DNA from: JAMBLL01 sp964460075
Lineage (GTDB): Bacteria > Actinomycetota > Acidimicrobiia > Spongiisociales > UBA5794
Reading direction: 5' to 3'
NCBI GenBank assembly: GCA_964460075.1
Contig: CAYWPC010000004.1
Span: 1-64,000, forward strand
Length of the DNA: 64,000 nucleotides
In this document: one piece after another, positions 26,654-35,098 of the stretch
Numbering within the stretch: position 1 is the stretch's first letter
Layout: every line of letters starts with the position of its first letter
The notes under the pieces: generated by a model
Told to the model about the DNA's origin: nothing
What the model saw: only the letters and a program-made list of their open reading frames with translations
Databases searched by the model: none
Program-made: the position numbers and the translations under genes

Positions 26654-26675
26654 GAAGGCGGCCAAGTTCGCCTTC
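26654..26675 (+). terminator. Hairpin after rpsO
   Basis: GAAGGCG (26654-26660) pairs with CGCCTTC (26669-26675), 8-nt loop, 10 nt after the rpsO stop. There is no T run, so it may be a partial terminator or mRNA-end stabiliser. A second small hairpin, CTAGGT/ACCTAG, follows at 26684-26699. Confidence 0.4.
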
Positions 26676-26724
26676 AGTCATATCTAGGTTGATACCTAGG
26701 CGACGATTCAATGGAGGATGAGAT

Positions 26725-26783
26725 CCAGTTGTCAGTGGTCAATGTTCGACCAACCGTCGCGAACGCTGACCACTGCCAATTGG
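26725..26783 (+). ncRNA. Long leader hairpin of pnp mRNA
   Basis: Two 24-nt arms (26725-26748 and 26760-26783) pair with only two mismatches plus a few G-U pairs, around an 11-nt loop. It ends 28 nt before the pnp GTG. In Escherichia coli a comparable long stem in the pnp leader is cut by RNase III and lets PNPase repress its own mRNA. The same logic here is inferred from position and structure. Confidence 0.7.
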
Positions 26784-26811
26784 GCCTCCTCCCTTAACGA
26801 AGGAGAAACGA

Positions 26812-29181
26812 GTGGCAGAGACCACCGTTCGCGGGCGTGTTGGCGAGATAGAGATCTCGCTGAGCACAGGAAAGCTCGCTCAACTCTCCGATGGGGCAGT
26901 CGTTGCCCGCATTGGAGACACCGAGGTCCTCGTGACCGCAACTGCAAGCCGGAGCATCCGGGAAGGGATCGATTGGTTCCCTCTAACCGTTGACGTCGAA
27001 GAGCGCACATACGCTGTTGGGCGTATCCCCGGCTCATTCTTCCGCCGTGAAGGTCGAGCCACGGAGAAGGCGACGCTCACTGCCCGCCTCATCGACCGAC
27101 CGCTACGACCAAATTTCAAGGATGGCTATCGCCACGACACACATGTTGTAGCGACGATTCTTGCTGCCGATCTTGAGAACCCGCACGACATCATCGCGCT
27201 CAACGGCGCTTCGGCGGCGCTCACGGTCAGCCCGATTCCATTCGAGGGGCCTATCGGCGCGATCCGCCTGGCTCTGATCGATGGTGAGTGGGTGGCATTC
27301 CCGACATACGAGCAAGGTGAAGACGCCGTGTTCGAGATCGTGGTTGCGGGAAAGCGGAATGCCAGCGGCGATGTCGATATAGCAATGGTGGAAGCCGGCG
27401 CATCCGAGGACGGCTTTCGGAAGGTTCGCGACGGTGCCAAGGGATCAGATGAGGAGACGGTTGCTGCCGGGCTCGAACTTGCCAAGGAGTTCATTGCAAC
27501 CCTCATCGACCTTCAACTCGAGCTCGTCGCACAGCATGGTGAGCCAGAGCAGGTGGAGTGGGTCGAGATGTCCGACTACACCGATGAGATCTACACCCAG
27601 GTCGAGAAGCTTGCGAAGTCGAAGCTCGAGGCGCTCGGAACGATCATAAAGAAGCACGAACGTCAAGACGCCGAGAAGGCGGTTCGCGAGGAGGTGCTCG
27701 AGGCCCTCGAACTCGACGAGGACGACACCGACACCCTGAAGCAAGCAAAGGCCGCGTTCTCGAAGGTGCAGAAGAACGTCATGCGGAGCCGCGTTGTCAA
27801 CGAGGGCGTACGGATCGACGGTCGCGGGTTGACCGAGATCCGCCCATTGACCGTCGAAGTTGGCTTGGTTCCTGGCGCACACGGTTCCGGTATGTTCCAG
27901 CGCGGTGAGACCCAGGTTCTCAACATCACGACCCTTGGCATGCTGAAGATGGAGCAGATGCTCGACACGATCTCCCCTGAGGAGTCGAAGCGGTACATGC
28001 ACCACTACAACATGCCACCGTACGCAACCGGTGAGGCCGGGTTCATGCGTGGTCCGAAGCGTCGCGAGATCGGGCATGGGGCACTTGCAGAGAAGGCCCT
28101 CCTTCCCGTCATTCCGCCGGCAGAGGACTTCCCGTATGCGTACCGGCTCGTGTCTGAGGTATTGATGTCGAACGGGTCGTCTTCGATGGCATCTGTGTGC
28201 GGTTCATCACTTTCTTTGATGGACGCCGGTGTGCCAATTCACGCTCCAGTGGCTGGTATTGCAATGGGGCTCATCAACCACGATGACAAGTTCGTGACTC
28301 TCACCGACATCCTCGGTGTTGAGGACCATCTTGGAGACATGGACTTCAAGGTCGCTGGAACCGCAGACATGATTACGGCTCTGCAACTCGATACCAAGAT
28401 CGAGGGACTTCCCGCTGACATCTTGATTGCTGCTATGAACCAGGCGCGCGAAGCGAGACTGTTCATCCTGAACGCGATGGCTGCAACGCTCGACGGTCCC
28501 CGTCCCGAGCTTGCAGCGACGGCTCCGAAGATCGAAGCGATCATGGTGCCGAAGGACAAGATCGGTGAGGTCATTGGACCGAAGGGCAAGACCATCCGTG
28601 AGCTAGAAGAAGAGACGGGTGCGAGCATCGAAATCGATGACGACGGAACTGTCCGTGTCGGAGCCCCGGACACAGCGTCCATGAACCGTGCCAAGGAGCG
28701 CATCCTGGCGATCGGATTCCCGCCCGAAGCGAAGGTCGGGGAGATCTACGACGGTGAGGTTGTGAACATCACCAAGTTTGGTGCGTTTGTGAACATTCTT
28801 CCTGGTCGTGATGGTCTGTTGCACATCTCGAAAATTGGTGGCGGCAGGCGCATCGACAAAGTCGAGGATGTCCTCTCGCTTGGAGACAGTGTCAAGGTTG
28901 TCGTTCGTGAGATCGACGACCGCGGCAAGGTGAGTCTGGATATGGCCGATGCCCCGTCCGGCGGCGGCGATGCCGGCTCTGACACACCACGAGAAGAGAC
29001 GAAGAGCGACGATCGTCGTGACCGTGACGGCAATCGCGGTGAGAGACGGAACGACCGTGGTAATCGTGACGGTGGTCGCGGCCGAGACCGAAACCGTAAT
29101 CGGGATCGCGAGACCAAGCCGGAGGAGAAGCCCGGCCGCAAGGTCGTGTCCTTCGAAGACACCTTCGAGTCAGGTCTCTAA
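26812..29181 (+). CDS. pnp: Polyribonucleotide nucleotidyltransferase (PNPase)
   Basis: A 789-residue phosphorolytic 3'-5' exoribonuclease. RNase PH domain 1 covers about residues 1-230 (RIPGSFFRREGRATEKATL), then an alpha-helical linker, RNase PH domain 2 (about 325-560; GSGMFQRGETQVL, SNGSSSMASVCGSSLSLMDAG), KH (VPKDKIGEVIGPKGKTIREL) and S1 (YDGEVVNITKFGAFVNILPGRDGLLHISKI). A tail of about 70 residues is dominated by Arg, Asp, Asn and Gly and looks disordered and RNA-binding. The GTG start follows AAGGAG. Confidence 0.97.
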   Translation: MAETTVRGRVGEIEISLSTGKLAQLSDGAVVARIGDTEVLVTATASRSIREGIDWFPLTVDVEERTYAVGRIPGSFFRREGRATEKATLTARLIDRPLRPNFKDGYRHDTHVVATILAADLENPHDIIALNGASAALTVSPIPFEGPIGAIRLALIDGEWVAFPTYEQGEDAVFEIVVAGKRNASGDVDIAMVEAGASEDGFRKVRDGAKGSDEETVAAGLELAKEFIATLIDLQLELVAQHGEPEQVEWVEMSDYTDEIYTQVEKLAKSKLEALGTIIKKHERQDAEKAVREEVLEALELDEDDTDTLKQAKAAFSKVQKNVMRSRVVNEGVRIDGRGLTEIRPLTVEVGLVPGAHGSGMFQRGETQVLNITTLGMLKMEQMLDTISPEESKRYMHHYNMPPYATGEAGFMRGPKRREIGHGALAEKALLPVIPPAEDFPYAYRLVSEVLMSNGSSSMASVCGSSLSLMDAGVPIHAPVAGIAMGLINHDDKFVTLTDILGVEDHLGDMDFKVAGTADMITALQLDTKIEGLPADILIAAMNQAREARLFILNAMAATLDGPRPELAATAPKIEAIMVPKDKIGEVIGPKGKTIRELEEETGASIEIDDDGTVRVGAPDTASMNRAKERILAIGFPPEAKVGEIYDGEVVNITKFGAFVNILPGRDGLLHISKIGGGRRIDKVEDVLSLGDSVKVVVREIDDRGKVSLDMADAPSGGGDAGSDTPREETKSDDRRDRDGNRGERRNDRGNRDGGRGRDRNRNRDRETKPEEKPGRKVVSFEDTFESGL

Positions 29182-29199
29182 GGAACACCAGAACCGACG

Positions 29200-29249
29200 A
29201 ACGAACACAGAGAGGCCCCGGAGTGATCCGGGGCCTCTCTGTGTTCGTT
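29200..29249. terminator. Bidirectional terminator between pnp and dodecin
   Basis: A perfect 23-bp inverted repeat (29200-29222 with 29227-29249) around the tetraloop GTGA, a GNRA loop in RNA. It separates two convergent genes and can serve both. It lacks a long T run on either side, so stability must come from the stem. Confidence 0.8.
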
Positions 29250-29264
29250 GACCTGGGTGGTTCT

Positions 29265-29468
29265 CTACTCGAGAACGAATGTCAGTTTCATGTCGACACG
29301 GAAATTCTTGATGGTGCCGTCCTCTGCAAGTTCGACCTTATGCTCGGAAATCCAAGCTCCCCGAATCCCATCGATCGATTGTTGTGCCTTAGCGATGCCT
29401 TTGCGGATGGCATCCTCAAAGGATCCGGGGGAAGTAGACGTGATCTCGATCACCTTGGCAACTGACAC
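29265..29468 (-). CDS. Dodecin family flavin-binding protein
   Basis: A 67-residue single-domain protein. The pattern VAKVIEITSTSPGSFEDAIRKGI, then ISEHKVELAEDGTIKNFRVDMKLTFVLE, is the beta-alpha-beta-beta dodecin fold, which assembles into hollow dodecamers storing FMN/riboflavin (or CoA in some actinobacteria). The central Trp of flavin-stacking dodecins is present in GAWISEHKV. It starts with GTG at 29468 behind GGAGCAC and stands alone, convergent with pnp. Confidence 0.93.
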   Translation of the reverse strand: MSVAKVIEITSTSPGSFEDAIRKGIAKAQQSIDGIRGAWISEHKVELAEDGTIKNFRVDMKLTFVLE

Positions 29469-29591
29469 GTGCCGTGCTCCTTTCGTAGGCGAAGAGCTAT
29501 CTGTGAGAGTACACGCCAGAGATCAGGTTTGAGAAGCAGGACAATTGTTGCCTATGTCAGCCGCTCACGAACGGAACTTCGCAATCCTCCC

Positions 29592-29620
29592 TTGCAATCG
29601 AACATATGTTCGATTATCGT
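29592..29620 (+). promoter_or_regulatory. SOS promoter of imuA'-imuB with LexA box in the spacer
   Basis: TTGCAA (29592-29597) and TATCGT (29615-29620) are separated by exactly 17 nt. The spacer holds the perfect palindrome TCGAACATATGTTCGA (29598-29613), a canonical actinobacterial LexA site. LexA binding would block RNA polymerase directly. The GTG of imuA' is 51 nt downstream. Confidence 0.9.
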
Positions 29621-29671
29621 GACGTTCCAGCGGAGGATGCACGCTGGTGAGACGGAGAAGAGGACACCGGC

Positions 29672-30343
29672 GTGGTCGCACATCTTGAGCGTATTGTTTC
29701 ATTCCAAGAGTCGTCATTCCAAGGGACGATTATCGGATCCGGTGCGGTACCGGAGGAAATCGTCACGCTCGAGCGAGGCCAGATCGCAGGTCTCTCCGGT
29801 GTTCCTGGCTCTGGCCTCACGAGGATCGGCCTTTCACTCCTAGCCCCGTACACGGCACGAGGCTCCCTGGTGTATCTCGACGTCCGAGGATGGGTGAGCC
29901 CCCTGGCTGTGTGGGAGCTGGGGATTGAGCCGAAGCGGTTCATTGTTGTCCGCACTGCAGACATCACCACATGGTGCAGGGTCGCCGCAACGCTGCTCGA
30001 TGGCGTGTGTGCTTTGTACGCGGAGGTTCCGCTGGGAGTCAAGGACGCTGCGCTTCGCACCCTTGCAGCGAGAGCAAGAACACGGAGAACCCCACTGGTG
30101 TTTCGCTCACTCGACGGCAATATTCCCCAGGGTGTCGTGCATCTTCAACTCGAGGCGCGCGAGATCACATGGAAGGGCGCTGAACAGGGGCATGGGAGGT
30201 TGCTGGTGCGACGCTCGCTTCTCAACGCCTCAGGTAAGGCGACGAGGGGCATGGAACGGACAATCGAGGTTGAGGATGATGGAACGAACAATCTGCGTGT
30301 GGTATCCCACCTGGGCACTCAGACATCCAAGCGTTTCGCATGA
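29672..30343 (+). CDS. imuA': ImuA'-like RecA-fold accessory protein of the mutasome
   Basis: A 223-residue protein with a degenerate RecA/SulA-like core. The Walker A position reads GLSGVPGSGLTRIG, with Leu where the catalytic Lys should be, so ATP hydrolysis is unlikely. LVYLDVRGWVSPLAVWELGIEPKRFIVVR resembles the ImuA strand-order motif, and a basic C-terminus follows. Identity rests mainly on context: a LexA-controlled gene overlapping imuB by 68 nt. In mycobacteria ImuA' connects ImuB and DnaE2 during damage-induced mutagenesis. The GTG start has a loosely placed AAGAGG. Confidence 0.82.
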   Translation: MVAHLERIVSFQESSFQGTIIGSGAVPEEIVTLERGQIAGLSGVPGSGLTRIGLSLLAPYTARGSLVYLDVRGWVSPLAVWELGIEPKRFIVVRTADITTWCRVAATLLDGVCALYAEVPLGVKDAALRTLAARARTRRTPLVFRSLDGNIPQGVVHLQLEAREITWKGAEQGHGRLLVRRSLLNASGKATRGMERTIEVEDDGTNNLRVVSHLGTQTSKRFA

Positions 30344-31751
30344 CACAGCGCTGCAGGCCGTAGACGACAGGAATATCGTCGTTGCATTGAACGACCTTGC
30401 ATCCGCATCGGGTGTCACAGTCGGGATGCACCGTCGGGCAGCTGAAGCGCTGTGTCCGACCATCGCCACGATCGAGTGTGATCAGACCGCAGACATGGCA
30501 CGGTACGAACCTATTTTGGAATGTATTGAATCGGTTGTGCCTCGCGTTGAAACTGCCGGCCCAGGCCTTGCGTTCATTCCCATTGCTGGTGCGGTTGCGT
30601 ACTATGGAGGGGAGCGGTCGCTCATCGAGCGGATCGACAAGGAGTTGGGTGCGTTCGGAGGTGACTACAGGTTCGGTCTCGCGGCAGGTCCCTTCGCTGC
30701 ATGGCAGGCAGCGCGAAAGACCTCTCAGAGCGCTCCCGTATTCGTTGTCGAGGATGATGAGGCGTTCCTTGCAGATCTCGATGTATCCGCTATAGGGAGT
30801 GATGATCTGCAAGCAACGTTCCGCTGGCTTGGTATCACTACTCTCGGTGCGTTGGCTGAACTTCCACATGACGCGATCGTTTCGAGGTTTGGCCGCAAGG
30901 GGTCGGAGGCTCACCGGATTGCCCGTGGTATGGGGCCAAACGCGGTTCCGAGAGAAATCCCACAGGATTCAGCTGTTGAGGCCTCATTCGATCCCCCGAT
31001 CGAAGGCTTCGAACAGGCAGCGTTCATCGCGCGTAATCTCTCGCAACGCTTGATCGGTCGTCTCGCGCTGCACGGAGTAGCACCACATCGTGTTGTGGTG
31101 ACCGTGATCGCAGCCGATGGTACCGAGCGGGTTCGTGCATGGTGGAGTGCGGACCCGTTCGATGATCACACCCTTGCAGAGCGAGTGCGCTGGCAGTTGC
31201 GTGCATGGATCGACGGGGTATCTGCAGGGATCATGGGTGGGATTGCGATATTGCGCCTCCACCCTGGCGACTTGTCGGATAGCGGCCGCCAACTTGCACT
31301 TGAGGAGGATGCCAAGGCTCTAGATGAGACCAGGCGAGCCTTGTCGGAGGTGCAGGCCATTGCCGGTGCAGACAGCATCCTCGTCACATCTCCTCAGGGT
31401 GGGAGAGACCCACAAGAGCGGGTGCTGTGGAGCCGGTGGGGTGAAGAGTCTGTGCTACCCGTGCGAGACGTTGCCGCTCCGTGGCCAGGGAAGATACCTG
31501 GTCCCTCGCCGGCTCTTGTGCCTCCAGAGCCACTCCCATTCAACGTTTCCTGGGTGGAGGGGATACCAGAGCAGGTGCGTCTTGCCCATTGCTGGGTGCC
31601 TGTGCTGTCGTGGGCCGGTCCGTGGAGGAATGTTGGGAGATGGTGGGATGGGGAGAGACCTTCAGACCGGTATCAGATCGTCACCTCGACAGGTGCCTAC
31701 CTGTGCGAGATCAGAGAAGGGTCGACCTACCTCATCGGCATCTACGACTAA
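30276..31751 (+). CDS. imuB: ImuB, Y-family polymerase-like adaptor
   Basis: A 491-residue Y-family homologue. It opens with RTICVWYPTWALRH, where active Y-family enzymes have an Asp-bearing HxDxD-type strand, so it is probably catalytically dead, as known for ImuB. The palm/finger region and a thumb-like part (FRWLGITTLGALAELPHDAIVSRFG) are visible. RQLALEED near residue 340 sits where mycobacterial ImuB has its beta-clamp-binding motif, and SPQGGRDPQERVLWSRWGEES is a typical ImuB segment. The start is ATG 30276 (or 30279) inside imuA'; the longer frame from 29925 is a shadow. Confidence 0.9.
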   Translation: MMERTICVWYPTWALRHPSVSHDTALQAVDDRNIVVALNDLASASGVTVGMHRRAAEALCPTIATIECDQTADMARYEPILECIESVVPRVETAGPGLAFIPIAGAVAYYGGERSLIERIDKELGAFGGDYRFGLAAGPFAAWQAARKTSQSAPVFVVEDDEAFLADLDVSAIGSDDLQATFRWLGITTLGALAELPHDAIVSRFGRKGSEAHRIARGMGPNAVPREIPQDSAVEASFDPPIEGFEQAAFIARNLSQRLIGRLALHGVAPHRVVVTVIAADGTERVRAWWSADPFDDHTLAERVRWQLRAWIDGVSAGIMGGIAILRLHPGDLSDSGRQLALEEDAKALDETRRALSEVQAIAGADSILVTSPQGGRDPQERVLWSRWGEESVLPVRDVAAPWPGKIPGPSPALVPPEPLPFNVSWVEGIPEQVRLAHCWVPVLSWAGPWRNVGRWWDGERPSDRYQIVTSTGAYLCEIREGSTYLIGIYD

Positions 31752-31820
31752 TGCGCGTACCCAGGGTTACAGAACGGCTATACCACGCTGACAGCCCGGA
31801 GAATGGCGAAGAGAGGTAGG

Positions 31821-32570
31821 TCACGCCTGTGTGGAGGTGTGTAGATCGGCATATACCGACCGCATCGAGGATTCGAGCGTTCGCAGCAGGTCGTTGAGGT
31901 GATCCTTGTTCGTCATGTCCGTTGTCTCGATCGGTTCGAGGATCACGATGTGGGCATCGCCGCGGAAGAACAACCGTGATCCGGGTGGCGAAATACGGCT
32001 GGTGCCCTCGATGACCACGGGAAGAATCGGAAGCCCGGTGTCGATTGCGATGCGGCAGGCACCCTTCTTGAACGGGAGTAACTCATCTCCGTCTCCACGC
32101 GTTCCCTCAGGGAACACGATCAAGGAGTACCCTCGTTCGGCCGCGATCTGCACACCCTCCTTTATGGCCTGGCGGGAGGATCCGCCTGCTGTGCGATCGA
32201 TTTCGATGATGCCGATGGTTCGCATGGCCCTGCCGACGAGCGGGACCTTGAAGACTTCTTTCTTCGACAGGAAGCGACCGTGGAGCGGCAGCGTATAGAA
32301 CAGCGTAGGGATGTCGAACATGGAGAGGTGGTTGGACACCACAATGTATCGTTGTTTCGGATCGACGTTGTTGATGCCGTCGATCTCGAATCGAACGGGT
32401 GGGATCTTGAGGAAGAGGTGTGACCAGCGTTTCACGATGCGGTCGTGGACTGGTGCGGCCGGGCGGAACGCCCCATACGCGATGATGAACGCGGCAACGG
32501 CGAGGGTGTAGATGACGAAGATTGGGGCAAGTACGAATGTGCGAAATGCTGCGACAACGGTGCGAATCAT
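31821..32570 (-). CDS. plsC: 1-acyl-sn-glycerol-3-phosphate acyltransferase family protein
   Basis: A 249-residue PlsC-type acyltransferase. The catalytic box is SNHLSMFD (H-x4-D), with FPEGTRGDGDELLPFKKG as the acceptor-binding motif, and VIEGTSRISPPG follows. An N-terminal hydrophobic segment anchors it to the membrane. It acylates lysophosphatidate to phosphatidate, the substrate of CdsA at 5.2 kb. I prefer the ATG at 32570 over that at 32588: TACGCT (32578-32583) ends 7 nt before it, suggesting a leaderless start. It is divergent from the next gene. Confidence 0.9.
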   Translation of the reverse strand: MIRTVVAAFRTFVLAPIFVIYTLAVAAFIIAYGAFRPAAPVHDRIVKRWSHLFLKIPPVRFEIDGINNVDPKQRYIVVSNHLSMFDIPTLFYTLPLHGRFLSKKEVFKVPLVGRAMRTIGIIEIDRTAGGSSRQAIKEGVQIAAERGYSLIVFPEGTRGDGDELLPFKKGACRIAIDTGLPILPVVIEGTSRISPPGSRLFFRGDAHIVILEPIETTDMTNKDHLNDLLRTLESSMRSVYADLHTSTQA

Positions 32571-32606
32571 GGGCAGTAGCGTAGGCATCGTGCGTGCGGT
32601 GAACGC

Positions 32607-33788
32607 GTGAAGCGCATCTCGATCGATGCGGCCAGGAGGATCGCGCTCGGGGCACAGGGCTTTGCTCGAACTCCTCCCGATGGGAGGATCGATGTTCGTC
32701 ACTTCCGACGCGTAATGCAACACGTTGGACTCATTCAACTGGACTCAGTCAATGTGTGCGCCCGTACTCACTACATGCCCTTCTATGCCAGGCTTGGTCC
32801 GTACGACCGCGCGAACCTCGACGCATGGCTCAATACGTCCGGTGAGAATTTCGAATACTGGGCACACGAGGCGGCGGTCTTGCCAGTCGAGCACTATCCG
32901 CTTTGGCGCTGGAAGATGGCGATGATGCAGCCGTGGCGGCGTGCTCAGGCACTGCTCGATGCCCACCCAGGTCTTGCGGATGATGTGCTGAAGCAGGTTC
33001 GTGAACGGGGCCCTTTGACCGTTCGCGATCTGGACTCACCAAGCCATCGGAGCGAAGCGTGGTGGGGGTACGGGCCTGGCAAAGTAGCGCTTGAGGTACT
33101 CTTCGCGAACGGGCTCGTGACAGCGCTTCGAACCAATAATTTCACGAGACTCTACGACATGCCCGAGCGGACAGTTCCTACAAGCATCCTTTCTGATGTG
33201 AGCATCGATCAGGTCGAAGCTCATAGGCGACTCTTGCTGAACGCTGTCCGCCACCACGGCATAGGCACGGTCAGGGACATTGCTGACTACTTTCGCCTTC
33301 ATGTCCCGTCAGCTCGCCCGCTTCTGACGGAACTCGCACACGGAGGCTTCATCGAGCAGGTTGACGTTCCCGGTTGGAAGGGACCCGTGTACCTCGACCC
33401 GCAAGCGTCTCGACCGAGACGCATCACCGGGTCAACCCTCTTGAGTCCGTTCGACCCGATCGTATGGAACCGTGAGAGAGTTGAGCGGCTCTTCGATTTC
33501 CGCTACAGAATCGAGATATACGTACCCGAACCGATGCGAGTGTTCGGCTACTACGTGCTTCCGTTCATGCTCGATGGCGAACTCGTCGCTCGGGTTGATC
33601 TCAAGGCTGACCGCAAGGCGCGCACGCTGTTGGTTCGCTCTGCATTCCATGAGGACGGCCAAGATCCCGCTGTGATCGCGATTGCCCTCGATATTGAGCT
33701 GCGAAAGTTCGCTCGATGGCTCGATCTCACGGACATACGCATCGAAATGAGAGGGAACCTGTCTGAGGAGCTGTCCCTGCGATTCTGA
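32607..33788 (+). CDS. AlkZ/YcaQ-like winged-helix DNA glycosylase
   Basis: A 393-residue protein of the HTH_42 family (DUF1006 superfamily). The N-terminal part has HVGLIQLDSVNVCARTHYMPFYARLG, where QLD matches the catalytic Q-x-D of YcaQ-type glycosylases that remove interstrand crosslinks and bulky alkyl adducts. Tandem winged-helix segments follow (about residues 120-290), then STLLSPFDPIVWNRERVERLFDF, a strong family signature. It starts with GTG at 32607. Its stop codon TGA abuts the stop of the convergent gene. With dnaE2 and imuAB in the window it adds to the repair content. Confidence 0.88.
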   Translation: MKRISIDAARRIALGAQGFARTPPDGRIDVRHFRRVMQHVGLIQLDSVNVCARTHYMPFYARLGPYDRANLDAWLNTSGENFEYWAHEAAVLPVEHYPLWRWKMAMMQPWRRAQALLDAHPGLADDVLKQVRERGPLTVRDLDSPSHRSEAWWGYGPGKVALEVLFANGLVTALRTNNFTRLYDMPERTVPTSILSDVSIDQVEAHRRLLLNAVRHHGIGTVRDIADYFRLHVPSARPLLTELAHGGFIEQVDVPGWKGPVYLDPQASRPRRITGSTLLSPFDPIVWNRERVERLFDFRYRIEIYVPEPMRVFGYYVLPFMLDGELVARVDLKADRKARTLLVRSAFHEDGQDPAVIAIALDIELRKFARWLDLTDIRIEMRGNLSEELSLRF

Positions 33789-35021
33789 TCAACCGACACG
33801 CTGGCTGATTACCTCGTACTCGCTTGGTATCGGCACAGTGTGGGTCGCGCCAGTTCGCCAGTTGACGAATACGATGTCGTTCGAGTCGAGCGCATCGAAC
33901 AGGAAGTACTCGCTCGTTGCAGAGAAGCCGATCGGTGAAACGCGGGTGTCGATCTGGATGATGCGTCGCGTAGCTATTCGAGGGCCGTTGATCGTGAGGC
34001 TGGTCCTCCTGTCAAACATAGCCACCACTCCAATGAGGTTTGTATCGAGCGACGTGGTCATCCATACGTCAGCGGGTGATCCGTCGATGGGTTGGCCAAC
34101 AGGCTCGCCCGAAGCGCGGTCGATGACGACCCAGCGCTTGTAGTGCTTCGTTTCGTCAGGCACCATCGTCGCGACGATTGAGCGAGATGCAGAAGTCGCG
34201 ACGCCTCGTCGCGACCACAGTTGGGACCCATCCGGGTTGAGCGATATAACGGCCATGTCATCGTTGAGCAGGGAGTTGATCAGGAACCCTGCGGCATCCC
34301 ACCGGATGATGCTGGCACTGCTATCGAGGTTGATGACGATGTTCTCGACGACAGAGCCAGAGAGCGGATCCAGCGTTGCCGAGTGAAGTTGTGTGCCGCC
34401 GGCTGCATCTCTGGCGATCCATGCGATCGAGCCAGCCTGGGTTGCATGCCAGGCGAAGGACGATACGTCGATGAGGCTGGGCTGTTTACTCATCTCCGTT
34501 GGGGACCCGAGGTACACGTCGGTGCCGACAGATGAAGGTACGCCGATGGCGATGGAACGTCCCGCACTGTCGAACTTCACGGTGACTGCGTCCGTCCGAC
34601 CGAGGGTGCCTACGGACAACGTATGTGGTTCAGGTATGCGGAACGACGGCTCCCACACCAACGAACGTAGGCCGTCCTCGGTCTCGACAACCAGTGTGAG
34701 TCGATCGTTGAGACCTGGCACTAACTCGTCGAGACGCGGTGGAAGCGCTGAGGACCCTTGCGTGGTGTCTGCTTCGCCGGCGTTGGATGCGAATACGGCC
34801 GGGTCCTGACTCGCCGCTTCGTCGAATTGCAGCGCCCCGAATGCCGACACCACTCCGATGACAAGCACAATTGCCGAGATCGAGATAGCCAGAGGTAGCC
34901 ACCGGCGTCTCTCTGTTGACTCAGAGGTCGCGTGCTGGGTCGCCAATCGGTCGGGATCGGCACCGTCGTCGTGGTCGATCCCGATCGGGCGAACTAACTC
35001 GTGGTCATCCCGTGTGTTCAT
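33789..35021 (-). CDS. Membrane-anchored protein with possible beta-propeller domain
   Basis: A 410-residue protein I cannot name. Residues 1-43 are hydrophilic and probably cytoplasmic, one membrane helix follows (LAISISAIVLVIGVVSAFGAL, about 44-66), and a roughly 340-residue extracellular part has repeated beta-rich blocks with patterns such as VTVKFDSAGRSIAIGV, GSIAWIARDAAGG, IIRWDAAGFLI and FLFDALDSNDIVFVNW. These resemble irregular TolB/WD-type blades. A TACCAT (35028-35033) ends 6 nt before the ATG, so it may be leaderless. It is divergent from the MTHFS-YbaK gene. Confidence 0.7.
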   Translation of the reverse strand: MNTRDDHELVRPIGIDHDDGADPDRLATQHATSESTERRRWLPLAISISAIVLVIGVVSAFGALQFDEAASQDPAVFASNAGEADTTQGSSALPPRLDELVPGLNDRLTLVVETEDGLRSLVWEPSFRIPEPHTLSVGTLGRTDAVTVKFDSAGRSIAIGVPSSVGTDVYLGSPTEMSKQPSLIDVSSFAWHATQAGSIAWIARDAAGGTQLHSATLDPLSGSVVENIVINLDSSASIIRWDAAGFLINSLLNDDMAVISLNPDGSQLWSRRGVATSASRSIVATMVPDETKHYKRWVVIDRASGEPVGQPIDGSPADVWMTTSLDTNLIGVVAMFDRRTSLTINGPRIATRRIIQIDTRVSPIGFSATSEYFLFDALDSNDIVFVNWRTGATHTVPIPSEYEVISQRVG

Positions 35022-35064
35022 GGCCGGATGGTACGCCAGGCTCCGATGTCCGCGGACAGGCCGC

Positions 35065-35098
35065 TACGGTCTGTGCGATGACGGGAACTCAACTGTGA
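35065..35098 (+). promoter_or_regulatory. Putative leaderless mini-ORF coupled to the MTHFS-YbaK gene
   Basis: TACGGT (35065-35070) ends 7 nt before an ATG at 35078, which opens a 6-codon frame (MTGTQL) whose TGA at 35096-35098 overlaps the GTG start at 35095 (GTGA). The arrangement fits a leaderless leader peptide that passes ribosomes to the main gene, which has no good Shine-Dalgarno. Based on pattern only. Confidence 0.4.
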
